Origin: Roridomyces roridus
Lineage: Eukaryota > Basidiomycota > Agaricomycetes > Agaricales > Mycenaceae
Assembly (NCBI GenBank): GCA_029378245.1
Contig: JARKIF010000018.1
Span: 434,001 to 498,000, forward strand
Length of the DNA stretch: 64,000 bases
Direction of reading: 5' to 3'
In this document: in pieces, positions 46,884 through 55,911 of the stretch
Layout of the letters: every line of letters starts with the position of its first letter
Numbering within the stretch: the first letter of the stretch is position 1
Translations under genes and position numbers: made by a program
Notes under the pieces: generated by a model
Database searches by the model: none
What the model saw: the letters and a program-made list of their open reading frames with translations, nothing else
Told to the model about the DNA's origin: nothing

Positions 46884-49194
46884 ATGTCCGTAGTTGACAC
46901 CCAGGGCACAAACCTTGGTTTAGACTCTTCGTTGGCTTCGCCAACATCCGGCAGCGCAGATGTCTGGCCATTGACTAGGGAAACGCCGAGATCGGCTCAC
47001 ATCACAATATACGAGGCATGCCCTCCCCTTCATTCCTCGAATATGCGGCATCCTAACACAGCGAATGAAAGAGTTCGATTGCATTCCTCAGGGAGGCATG
47101 TTGTCGGACCGATCAGTAAATTTTGCCATCTCATCCAATCGCCTGTCCTTTCTCACGCACTCCATCAGGGACACATCGATTTTACATCAACTTTCATTGA
47201 TTGCGGATGACATCGTCAGTGCAATAATCGAAAGTGTGCATTGCCGAAGAGTACTCCTCCAGGTACCATGTGCACTGATGTTGGTGATACAAGGCTGACC
47301 TGTCTGTGCAGTTATCCTCTGAGATTGGTCTGGCGAACAACTCGGATTGGCGGAACGCTTTGCAACTCGACGAAAGACGGATTGCAACACATTTGGAAAC
47401 GATATTCAGCTCCAAATCCGCAGAAGGTCCTGTCCTTGTCCTTAAGGGCGAATCTGCGCAATGCTTTTTGGACGTCGTTCAGGATGTGCGACTTGGTTAA
47501 TCTTTCACTTCCATCGCTGATTGATTGGAGTAGACACTGAACAGAGGTCTATTGATCACACCCGAGCAAAGTCGACGGGCCCGTCGCATAATTCGCAAGC
47601 TTTCGGAAGCCTCGGACAGTCTTCCTTCCTCCCTTTTCGTAACCGCAGTCAGTGGGCGTGATCCACATCCCCTGTTTGCCGGTGGCTACGGCGACATATA
47701 CCGAGCTGAATACAAGAATAAGACAGTTGCACTCAAGCACATGCGTTACTTCACCCAAACTTCAGACTTGCGCGGTATACGTCTGGTGGATCTTTTGCTG
47801 TTGCTCGGATAATCCATTGACGGCCGATATAGAAACTGTGTCGTGAAGCACTCGTTTGGAAGGATTTGCACCATTCGAATATTTTGACCTTCATAGGAAT
47901 TGATCGGGAGAGTTTTCCTGGTTCTCTCTGTCTGGTATCTCCGTGGATGGAGCACGGCACCGTATTGAAGTACCTCAACGATCACGGCCTTGAAAATGTG
48001 GACAAGCTGGTGAGTGTCCCTCATGGATGTAGAACCCCCCCTCAAGGGTGCGCTGCAGCTCTTCGAGATCGCACAAGGTCTCGAGTATCTTCATTCTCAC
48101 AACGTTGTGCATGGGGATCTCCGCGGGGTATGTTTGGGGTAATATGACGAGGGATTTGGTTTAATCTTTCACAGACCAATATCTTGATCAAAGACGATTG
48201 GAGCGCGTGCTTGGCCGATTTTGGGCTCAGTGTCATTGTCTCCGCCACGGCTTCGGTGCATACAAGCACGCGAGCCGGAAGTCCCTACTGGATGGCCCCA
48301 GAATTGATTGACCCGGCGCGTTTTGGATGCAGGTATGCTCGAACACCAGCCAGCGATGTTTATGCATTTGGCTGTGTCTGTTTGGAGGTGGGTTCTTTCC
48401 CATTCATGGCTTGAGCTGAGTCGGGATAGTTGTATACAGGCCGCCCCCCATTCTCCGAGCTTTCCGAAGTTGGGGCCTTGCTCAAAGTTATCAATGGAGA
48501 ACGAGCGGAACGGTCAACACAGATAGTTTCGGATTTACTCTGGCAACGGATCACATCCTATTGGGCACAGATCGCTGCAGAGAGACCTCTTTCGGAAACT
48601 GTAGCTCGGGAGATGACTTGGCCGCCAATCCCTTTGCAAAAGTCATCAAGCCCCGCTGAAGAAGAGAACTCTGTCATCCCAGAGATTCGGATGACATCGG
48701 AGAAGGCAATTGCAAGACCATTCGATAGCCCACAGGTCAGTCTCATCTTGACGCATACTAAATCTCACTTTTCCGTCGAGCAGATGGGCGTTCCAGATGC
48801 AGAGAGGCTTGATGTCGACAAAGACCCGAAACCAGGTCACATGCCTGCGCAGCCATTACAAGCGCCTATCTTCGCGCCAGCGGCTCTGCCATTTCGCGTC
48901 GCACCTTCATCCGTTACCTTGCGCGATAAACCACTGCCAGCGGAACCTCCCGGTTCACTGCCTCTCAGACGGGATCCTTCACCCGAGACGCTCCGCGACG
49001 CACCACCTGCGCTTAATCTCAGTCCACGCAGAACATCCTCCCGGGATCAATCCACTCATCCTTACAGCCGATCAAATGAAGGGCCGCTTGAACAAGCAGT
49101 GGATGATGGCACCCCGCGCCCTCGAGCCATCTTCAAGTTCCAGAGCATGAAGAAATTATTCGGGCTTGGCAAATCAGAGGTCTGTGGCTCTTAG
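46884..49194 (+). CDS. TKL protein kinase (module B), reads in frame into the VHS-GAT gene
   Basis: Exons 46884-47015, 47072-47115, 47169-47262, 47312-47495, 47547-47785, 47833-48009, 48059-48127, 48175-48387, 48430-48735, 48784-49179 (or to the stop at 49192-49194 if the next intron is retained). Paralogue of kinase A with the same intron positions, including a conserved GC-donor intron (47016-47071). Kinase motifs: FAGGYGDIYRAEY, VALKHM, VVHGDLRGTNILI, ADFGLS, YWMAPEL; all are intact. It has no SH3 domains; after the kinase comes a Pro/Ser-rich region ending FKFQSMKKLFGLGKSE. Splicing 49180-49228 joins GKSE in phase 0 to VPTQQTP of the VHS-GAT protein, giving a predicted 1168-residue kinase-VHS-GAT chimera. 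Unspliced, the kinase ends SEVCGS. Confidence 0.82.
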
Positions 49195-51129
49195 ACACCA
49201 TCCAGATGGGTGCTCAGGCAATATGCAGGTTCCCACCCAGCAAACCCCGATTACCACCCCAATACACCAACAGTTTGCTTTTAACGAGCGAGCACGCGGG
49301 TCACCAGACGACGACCGTTGGGAGTTCCTCGATTCTCAGCAGACTCCACCCGCCGTTACCGCCTGCCGCACCCAGCCCGACAAGATCCCCGACTCCATAC
49401 ATCACCCTTCGCCACCGCAGACGCTCCGCAAGAAAGCACCCCCGCCCGCTGTTAATCTCCTCAACGCACTCGAACCAACTACCCAGCAGCCATCCACCCA
49501 TTCTCGGAACCAATCAGAGAAGCGGCCGTCCGAGAAAGGACAGGAGAAGAGCGGCGGGTTCGGGGGAGGAGGCCCAGACGAGGAGAAAGAGAAGGAACGG
49601 GAACATGAAATGGACATCGACATCGACATCGACATGAAGAGGGAGAGGGAGGTGGAGGTGGAGCAAGAGAGGGAGCGCGAGCGCAGAGACGAGGAGAATG
49701 AGCTCACTCGTAAGATCGGTGCGTCGCAATCCGTCTTTCTTGGATGCATCCTGATGACCTTCCCAAGGGTTTTTGACTGCGACCGCCTCCGAGGATTGGA
49801 CCCTCGCGCTCGACGTCTGCGAACACGCATCAGCCAACGAGAACAATGCTAGAGAAGCGGTCCGTGCTCTCCGCCGCGAATTTAAATACGGGGAGCCCGC
49901 CGCACAGGCTGCGGCCGCACGCGTACGTCGTCTCCATCTCCTCACATGGTTACTTGATCTTATGGTTCTACAAGTTGTGGGCTATCATGCTGCGAAACTC
50001 CTCCGGCACCCAATGCACTACCCGCAAATTTTTGGATGCGGTGGAAATGGTACTGACCTCAGCCCGGACTACCCCGGTCGTCCGTGAACGGCTGATGGTC
50101 GTGCTTGCCGCCGCTGCATACGCCAGCGGACCAAGTGCGTTGCGTGCTATCCTGTCGTTCCCTCATCTCACAAAATACACCAGAAAAAGAAAGTGGTTTC
50201 CGTGGTCTTTGGAGGCGAGTTAAACCTCGAGACAAGCCAGAAGAAGGTGTACCCCTTGACACGGACGATGCCATGTTTAACCCTCCTCTCAACGCCCTAC
50301 GACATCCTGGACCGGGATACGAATTCGAAAACACTAACCCTCCGGTTGTCGTCTATCCGGATGGTACACAAACTGCTCCTGAAAACCCTTCGGGCTCCCC
50401 TAAACAGCAAAATAGCGATGTTACGCCCGACGAGAAGTCGAGCGGCAAGTCGCACCGCGACCACTTCCGTGGAATCCTTCCTCCCGACGAAGATACGCGG
50501 CGGCTCTTTCAAGAGTGCAAGATCGGTGTGGACAACGCGTTTCAACTCAGCGAGGCCCTTGCAACGGCAACGCCCGAAGAACTTCGGAACCCTGTCATTT
50601 CGGTCAGCCTTTACTGTGTGCAGCTGAATCGCGAGTAAATGATATACTAACAGGAATTCTACACAAAATGTGTGGACTCGCAAATGCTCATCATGACACA
50701 GATACCTTGGGCGTCTGCAGGCGCCGAGCGCAGCCGAGCGGCCAGGAATCAAACGAAGCCAGAAATGGGAGAAACAAAGCGCAAAACGAGCGCAACGTCG
50801 GATGGCAGTTTACCGGACATCGCCACTGCGCCTGTTTCAACATACGAAGAGGAATTACTCGCGGACTTGCTCACAGCAAACGAACATCTTCTGGAGGCAA
50901 TTGACCTTTATATGGATCTAGAGCGTGTCGCGTTGGAACGCGAAACGGGGCAGCGGAGCCAAATGGCGCGGAGGGATACCAACGTCAGTTCTGTCGCCCT
51001 TCTCCGAGTCGCTCATCTGACTTGCCCCAGGAGCGGGCGGACAGGAGGGAAGAACCTCCGGCGTATTCGCCGTACTCGCCATTGGAACGTCTACACACGC
51101 GGCAGCCACCGTCCTATCAACAGCTATGA
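49147..51129 (+). CDS. VHS-GAT domain protein (module B), internal start or fused to kinase B
   Basis: Exons 49147-49179, 49229-49718, 49768-49922, 49975-50134, 50184-50602, 50654-50983, 51031-51129; 561 residues if it starts at its own MKKLFGLGKSE, which corresponds to MRKIFGRADKPK in the module A copy. VHS: EDWTLALDVCEHA, AREAVRALRREF, LWAIMLRNSSGTQ, VRERLMVVLAAAAY. GAT: LFQECKIG, ATPEELRNPVI, EFYTKCVDSQMLI, EELLADLLTANEHLLEAI. The charged segment includes a DI repeat (MDIDIDIDM) from a GACATC microsatellite. The C-terminus is short and carries EPPAY and QPPSY, PPxY motifs that could recruit Rsp5/NEDD4-type ubiquitin ligases. The long acidic tail of copy A is missing. Confidence 0.83.
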
Positions 51130-51265
51130 AAGGCTGCCTTACCGGAGGACTGGAGTTGGAGGGTGAAGAGCAAAATCACAACGGCGAGGCAAAAGAGTTG
51201 ATAGTGTGATAGAGTACAGATTGAATAAAGTAGATAGATACACAGGCAATACAGAAACGACGAGG

Positions 51266-51865
51266 CTACTTCGTCGTCGTAGCAGAGGAGAATTTGGTGA
51301 CGGACTTTGTCTGGGGAAGAGTTAGGAAAAGAACAAGCATGAAACGAAGACACGCACCCCCTCGCTGATAGCGTGCTTGGCGAGCTCACCCGGTAGAATC
51401 AGACGTACGGACGTCTGGATCTCTCGGGAAGAGATGGTTGATTTCTTGGAGTATTGTGCGAGTTCTGAGAGACGATGAGAAGAGAAAGAAATAAAAGAAA
51501 GACGACGCACTGGATGCCTCGGTCGCGATCCGCTCAAAGATATCGTTCACAAAGCTGTTCAGGATGGCCATGGCCTTGTTGGAGATACCCGTGTCAGGGT
51601 GCACTTGCTTGAGGACTGTTGGCCGTTAGCTGTGAGCGACAGACATTGGACTTGACGCACCCTTGTAGATGTAGGACGAGTAAGTCTCCTTGCGGGCCTT
51701 CTTGCGCTTCTTCTTCTCGCCGTCCGCAGGCGCAGAAGCCTTGGCAGTCTTTTTGCCAGCCTTCTTCTCTGTCGTCTTGGACGGCGCCTTGGACGCAGTG
51801 GCAGGCGCTTTGGAGGCGGTGGAGGCAGGGGCTTTGCCAGCGGTGGAAGCGGGTTTAGGAGCCAT
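51266..51865 (-). CDS. H2B: Histone H2B (copy 3)
   Basis: Exons (complement): 51661-51865, 51511-51615, 51358-51464, 51266-51310; 153 residues, same protein as copy 2. It converges on the module B VHS-GAT gene, whose stop lies 136 bp from this stop, so their 3' UTRs probably overlap. Confidence 0.97.
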
Positions 51866-52091
51866 CGAGTGTGGGTGAGGCAAAGTGGGTGGTGGGGATA
51901 GTTGGAGGGCAAAAGTAGAAGCGCACGACGCGGTCTCGGCTTTAAAGGCGCGTTTGGATGGTCTTGTTGTGGCAGCATAAGCGAGTCACGGGACCATTCA
52001 GCGTGTCTTGTGTACAAATAGGACGCGACGGAGACGCCATCACGCCCTTTGCACCCAAACCACCACCACCACCCACTTCTCTCTATCCACC
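51866..52091. promoter_or_regulatory. Divergent H2B/H2A promoter 3
   Basis: Inverted, near-identical copy of promoter 2: CTTTAAAGG on the H2B side (about 51939), ACAAATAGG on the H2A side (about 52014), with the GACGCGGTCTCGG and GGAGACGCC blocks between. Confidence 0.6.
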
Positions 52092-52704
52092 ATGTCTGGC
52101 AAAGTTAGCGGCAAATCCAAGTCTGGCAAGGCGGCGGGCTCTGGCGAGTCTTCCAAGGCACAGTCCCGTTCCTCGAAAGCCGGTCTCCAGTTCCCTGTCG
52201 GTCGTATCCATCGTCTGCTCAAGAAGGGCAACTACGCTCAGCGTGTCGGTGCTGGTGCTCCAGGTGCGGTGTCTTCTGTGTCGCGATGTGCTCTCCTGAC
52301 GCGTTCTGCAGTCTACCTCGCCGCTGTTCTCGAATACCTCGCTGCCGAGATCCTCGAACTTGCAGGAAACGCTGCCAGGGATAACAAGAAACACCGGTGA
52401 GCTTCGGCACTCTCCACTCGAGACATGAACTCATGTTGTACAGTATCGTCCCTCGTCATCTCCAACTCGCCATCCGGAACGACGAAGAGCTGGGCAAGGT
52501 GCGTGATTCGACGCGCTTTCTTTCTTACACTCATCTCACCACAGCTCCTTGGCTCCGTTGTCATCTCCCAGGGCGGTGTTGTACCCCACATCGACCCTTC
52601 ACTACTGCCATCCGCCACGAAGAGTGCGTTTGTCTCTTGGACTTTCTCCATCTCGCTGACCCGCGTCCCCAGAGGGCAAGGGCGACAAAAGCCAGGAGGC
52701 TTGA
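52092..52704 (+). CDS. H2A: Histone H2A (copy 3)
   Basis: Exons 52092-52263, 52312-52396, 52444-52498, 52545-52623, 52673-52704; 140 residues with the SGESSKAQ tail, [12 protein letters not shown], and C-terminal KGDKSQEA. Near-identical to copy 2 at the DNA level including introns. The stop is only 85 bp upstream of the ATG of the AlkB-like gene on the same strand, so read-through or a shared 3'/5' region is possible. Confidence 0.97.
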
Positions 52705-52789
52705 TTCCATCTTCAGTTTCTATCCCTTCTGTACACCTGTATCATCACTGCTATATTATTCTAGAAGACGCACTCGCAAACAGTCCTTG

Positions 52790-53467
52790 ATGACCGCCAG
52801 CGATGAGCCTCCCGATTCGCCCAACTCGTTGTTCGACGAAATTGTTATTGACTCGGCCGTCCTCTCTGCTCCTCCCATCCCAGGCTTATTCTTCTCCCCC
52901 GATTTACTTTTACCGCGTGAAATGGCCGACGACGTCTTTCGATTTTGCATCCAAGAATACTTTCACCACCAGTCCGTTAACCAGATAATGTTGTTCGGTG
53001 TCGCCTCGGACCCCAGCAGCGGACTGCCCCCACAGCTCATAACCCTCTTGTCCACCATGTCCGATCTCCTCCAGCCCTCTCTGCCCCCCGACGTCCATGC
53101 GCTTTTGTTTCCCAAACATCCCTCTGCAGCCAGACAGGCGATTGTGAACCTCTATCATCCGGGAGAGGGAATCACGCCCCACGTCGACCTCTTGTCGCGA
53201 TTCGGCGATGGAATAATCGGCGTGAGCCTGGGCTGCAGCTGCGTGATGGATTTTGCGCCTGTAAATCAGGAGGCAGAGTCTCCCGTCAGCCTGTTCCTCC
53301 CTGAGCGGACCATGATTGTCCTTTCGGGCGATGCGCGCTACAAATGGACGCATGGAATTCAGAAGAGGATGACGGATCGGGTGGCCGACCGCATCGTGGA
53401 GCGTGGCGTTCGAGTGAGCATCACGTTCCGGTGGCTGCTACCAGGGGCGGATGTGGTCGGCGAGTAA
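52790..53467 (+). CDS. AlkB-like 2-oxoglutarate/Fe(II) dioxygenase
   Basis: Single-exon gene, 225 residues. AlkB family enzymes oxidatively remove alkyl groups from nucleic acids or act on proteins. Catalytic features: YHPGEGITPHVDLLSRFGDG (iron-binding His and Asp in H-x-D), GIIGVSLGCSCVMDF, VSLFLPERTMIVLSGDARY (family-typical), KWTHGI (distal iron-binding His) and RVSITFR (Arg pair for 2-oxoglutarate). The N-terminus is acidic. The start is the first ATG after the H2A copy 3 gene; an open frame extends upstream but is made of H2A exon and intron sequence. The subfamily (ALKBH4/6/7/8-like) cannot be settled by eye. Confidence 0.9.
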   Translation: MTASDEPPDSPNSLFDEIVIDSAVLSAPPIPGLFFSPDLLLPREMADDVFRFCIQEYFHHQSVNQIMLFGVASDPSSGLPPQLITLLSTMSDLLQPSLPPDVHALLFPKHPSAARQAIVNLYHPGEGITPHVDLLSRFGDGIIGVSLGCSCVMDFAPVNQEAESPVSLFLPERTMIVLSGDARYKWTHGIQKRMTDRVADRIVERGVRVSITFRWLLPGADVVGE

Positions 53468-53503
53468 CGAAGGGTATGTATTAGATAGATATATGGTGTA
53501 GCT

Positions 53504-54145
53504 CTACAATTTAGAGGGCTGCATTTTGATATGGACCCCCGACGCGACGAGGCGATGGCTTGTCGCGTTCCATATCTATCTCCGGATTAGTCGACTTTCA
53601 GTGCAGAGGAGGATAATGACCTCGGTCCTTGCGGACATGGCGCGTGCACCAACCGTCAGCGTCGTGTTGACGATGCGGAGCTTGTCTCCGCTGAGAGTCA
53701 GGGTCAGCAATGGAAACGAAGAAGTAGATGAATACGCACAGGGTAGCCGGAGAGTGGTAAACGATATTCATTGACTGCGACACTGTCGGCGCACCCGGTT
53801 CATATACGAACAGAGACAACGTCGAGCATATGTCCACGAGGAATGCAGAGCACCCGCCGTGCACATTCCCGCCGCCATTAAGCATGTCTAATCGTTTAGC
53901 ACCCTGTCTCTGCGCTCAAGAGATTACGCACCCTGTCGGACCTCTAGTTCACATACAACCTTGCCCTCTTTCTTCATGGGCTCATCCGCCTTTGCCTCGA
54001 GCGAGGCATGCGTGACCTGTAACCGCTGAACGATCGAGTCGCCGAATCCGCCAGCTACATTTGCTTGTTGGGCGCCGAATAAGTTTGGTATGTTCGAGAG
54101 AACCTCCTTGACCTCGTCCGGGGCGTTGCCAGTGATGCCAGTCAT
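53504..54145 (-). CDS. Single-hotdog thioesterase (ACOT13/PaaI-like)
   Basis: Exons (complement): 53932-54145, 53740-53887, 53621-53690, 53504-53575; 167 residues. Hotdog features: DMLNGGGNVHGGCSAFLVDI (HGG turn and central helix), VSQSMNIVYHSPA, GDKLRIVNTTLTVGARAMS, and the last strand LVASGVHIKM. It probably acts on acyl- or phenylacetyl-CoA thioesters. The first intron (53888-53931) is set by the need to join RQ to DMLNGGG. It converges on the AlkB-like gene, with stops 36 bp apart. Confidence 0.9.
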
Positions 54146-54211
54146 TGCGGAGAGCGAGCGCTAAGGAATAGGAAAGTGGGGAAACATCCGCATCGGAAGC
54201 GAAATCTGAAA

Positions 54212-55798
54212 TCAAGTATCCCCGCTAGGTACAACACGCTCAGCTGCATACTCCATCTCATTCTGCCGTATCTCGACCGCTTTTCCAGCATCCTTCATAA
54301 TAACTGCAACATCCATGTCCCGCACAACCCACACCTTGATTTCTTCGGGCGACGTATGGTGAACTGCAGCTGGCAATAACACCAACTGGTGCAACCCCAA
54401 CATACTCACAACAGGTCGCCCATCCTCCTCTCCGATAGTCAAAGCGACACCTCCCTCCTTCATCCGCCAGTCCCCGGCCCATGCCTGCCAACCCTCAATC
54501 TGCCGTGCGACGCGACCCTCTTCCTCGGGCGTTGTAGCCAAAACAGGGAAGTACTGCTCAGAAGCCACCCCACCGAGTGTGATCGGCTCGCCAACCGCCC
54601 AGCCAAACGCTGTCATAATCCGCCCTCCGAGTTGTAGTCCGTGGTCGCTGTTCGTCATCACCGCAATGCCCAACGGCGGTTTCGAATCGACACCCAGAGG
54701 TTCGCCAGCGACGGGGACATCCCCGACGAGAAGGACCCAGCATCGGAACCCTTGATTCGCCCCACCGTGTTCAATAACCATCCTGCGCTTCCTCGCGCCC
54801 TCGTCCGTGCTCAGGGTCTGCACGCGCCAACCAATGCCATACTTTCCGAATCCATTAGTGGCGGTGAACGAGTCGGCAACGAGCGCAGGTGGGAGGAACG
54901 ACTGGTTTGACCCGGAGAGACAGTCGTATACTGCACGCAGACCTTTGAGAATGTCGCTCGGCGTTGTCCAAAGCCCCGCCGCCGCCATCTCGGGGTAAAT
55001 CATGCATTCCGTGCCACCATGAAAGCCCGTGTACGCAGTGGGGTGCCCGCACGCGAAATTAACGCGGCTTGCCTGCTGCTCGTACGTGCTGCGAGACATG
55101 CCCAGTGGCTCGAGGACGAGCTCTTTCATGAGCGTAGGGAAGTCCTTGCCCGTCACGAGCGTGAGGATGTGCTGCACCAGGGTAGTGCCACCGCCCGAGT
55201 AGGACGTGCCAAGACCCGGGAGTGTAAATGCTCGGATGGGCAGGCTGTTGGACGGCGCGGTGCCGTTGAGGATTGAGATTGTCGAGGGCATTGGTGTGAG
55301 CTGCGCATTGTAACCATCGAAGCCTGCGACGGTACTCAAACCGGATTTGTGAGACAGAAGGAGGCGCAGGGTTATGGGGGTGCGAGGAGCGGTGGCCGGG
55401 TTCACGAGAGCGGAATGGTGTAGACTATCGCGCTTAATGTCTGCCAGATATTCCCCGATGTCAGTGTCGAGGTCAAGTTTGCCCTGAGCGACGAGGCGGA
55501 GAACAGCGAGAGCAGTGAATGGTTTGGAGATGCTGGCTGCCTGGAAGATCGTCTCTGGGTCTATTACGCTGGCCGGGTCACCGACGTCGCGCAAACCGAA
55601 CGCAGAAGTGATCAGAGGAGTCTTGCTGTACTCGGCATTGCCGCTGGGTGGGAGGACCGCTACAGAGATTCCCGGGGTGTTGTAGCCATTCAAGATGTCT
55701 TGGATCGAGCTCTTTCCTGGGTCACCGCGCAAGTGGGTCGGCAGAATGAGTTCGGATAAGTATGCTTGCAGAGCGCTGTCGCTGTTAAAGTAGGACAT
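54212..55798 (-). CDS. Serine beta-lactamase-like hydrolase/esterase
   Basis: Intronless 528-residue protein of the class C beta-lactamase/DD-peptidase-like family, which in fungi are mostly esterases or transacylases. Motifs: ASISKPFTALAVL (nucleophile Ser and Lys in SxxK), GLGTSYSGGGTTLVQHIL (YSG in the YxN position), and EHGGANQGF (HGG, equivalent to KTG). The C-terminal ~100 residues are a small extra domain. No signal peptide is evident, so it is probably intracellular. It diverges from RPO41 with only 113 bp between starts. The substrate cannot be deduced. Confidence 0.92.
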   Translation of the reverse strand: MSYFNSDSALQAYLSELILPTHLRGDPGKSSIQDILNGYNTPGISVAVLPPSGNAEYSKTPLITSAFGLRDVGDPASVIDPETIFQAASISKPFTALAVLRLVAQGKLDLDTDIGEYLADIKRDSLHHSALVNPATAPRTPITLRLLLSHKSGLSTVAGFDGYNAQLTPMPSTISILNGTAPSNSLPIRAFTLPGLGTSYSGGGTTLVQHILTLVTGKDFPTLMKELVLEPLGMSRSTYEQQASRVNFACGHPTAYTGFHGGTECMIYPEMAAAGLWTTPSDILKGLRAVYDCLSGSNQSFLPPALVADSFTATNGFGKYGIGWRVQTLSTDEGARKRRMVIEHGGANQGFRCWVLLVGDVPVAGEPLGVDSKPPLGIAVMTNSDHGLQLGGRIMTAFGWAVGEPITLGGVASEQYFPVLATTPEEEGRVARQIEGWQAWAGDWRMKEGGVALTIGEEDGRPVVSMLGLHQLVLLPAAVHHTSPEEIKVWVVRDMDVAVIMKDAGKAVEIRQNEMEYAAERVVPSGDT

Positions 55799-55911
55799 GC
55801 AGGGCCGTTGTTCTCCCAGAAGGCTCGAATGCCGGCGGCATCCCTGCAGCGGGAAGATGGACGAGAGCAGAATTAGCAGGATTAGATAATCGAATATTTT
55901 TTCTCTCTTTC
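55799..55911. promoter_or_regulatory. Compact bidirectional promoter (hydrolase / RPO41)
   Basis: The 113 bp between the two divergent start codons must hold both core promoters and 5' UTRs. The RPO41 side has an AT-rich block (GATTAGATAATCGAATATTTTTTC). Confidence 0.5.

Larger units (their letters stand above)
51190..52760. repeat. Right arm of the long inverted repeat carrying histone pair 3
   Basis: Reverse-complement counterpart of about 42650-44213. Coding exons, introns and the promoter match almost base for base; for example the first ~460 bp around the H2B start and promoter give identical translations in all frames. It lacks the foldback element seen in the left arm. Limits were estimated by eye. 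Confidence 0.8.

Noticed and set aside
52397..52789. An open frame running from inside H2A copy 3 into the AlkB-like gene, suggesting an H2A-AlkB fusion protein
   Set aside because: The upstream part is out of frame with H2A and is made of H2A introns and exons read in the wrong phase; the AlkB protein has a good ATG of its own at 52790.
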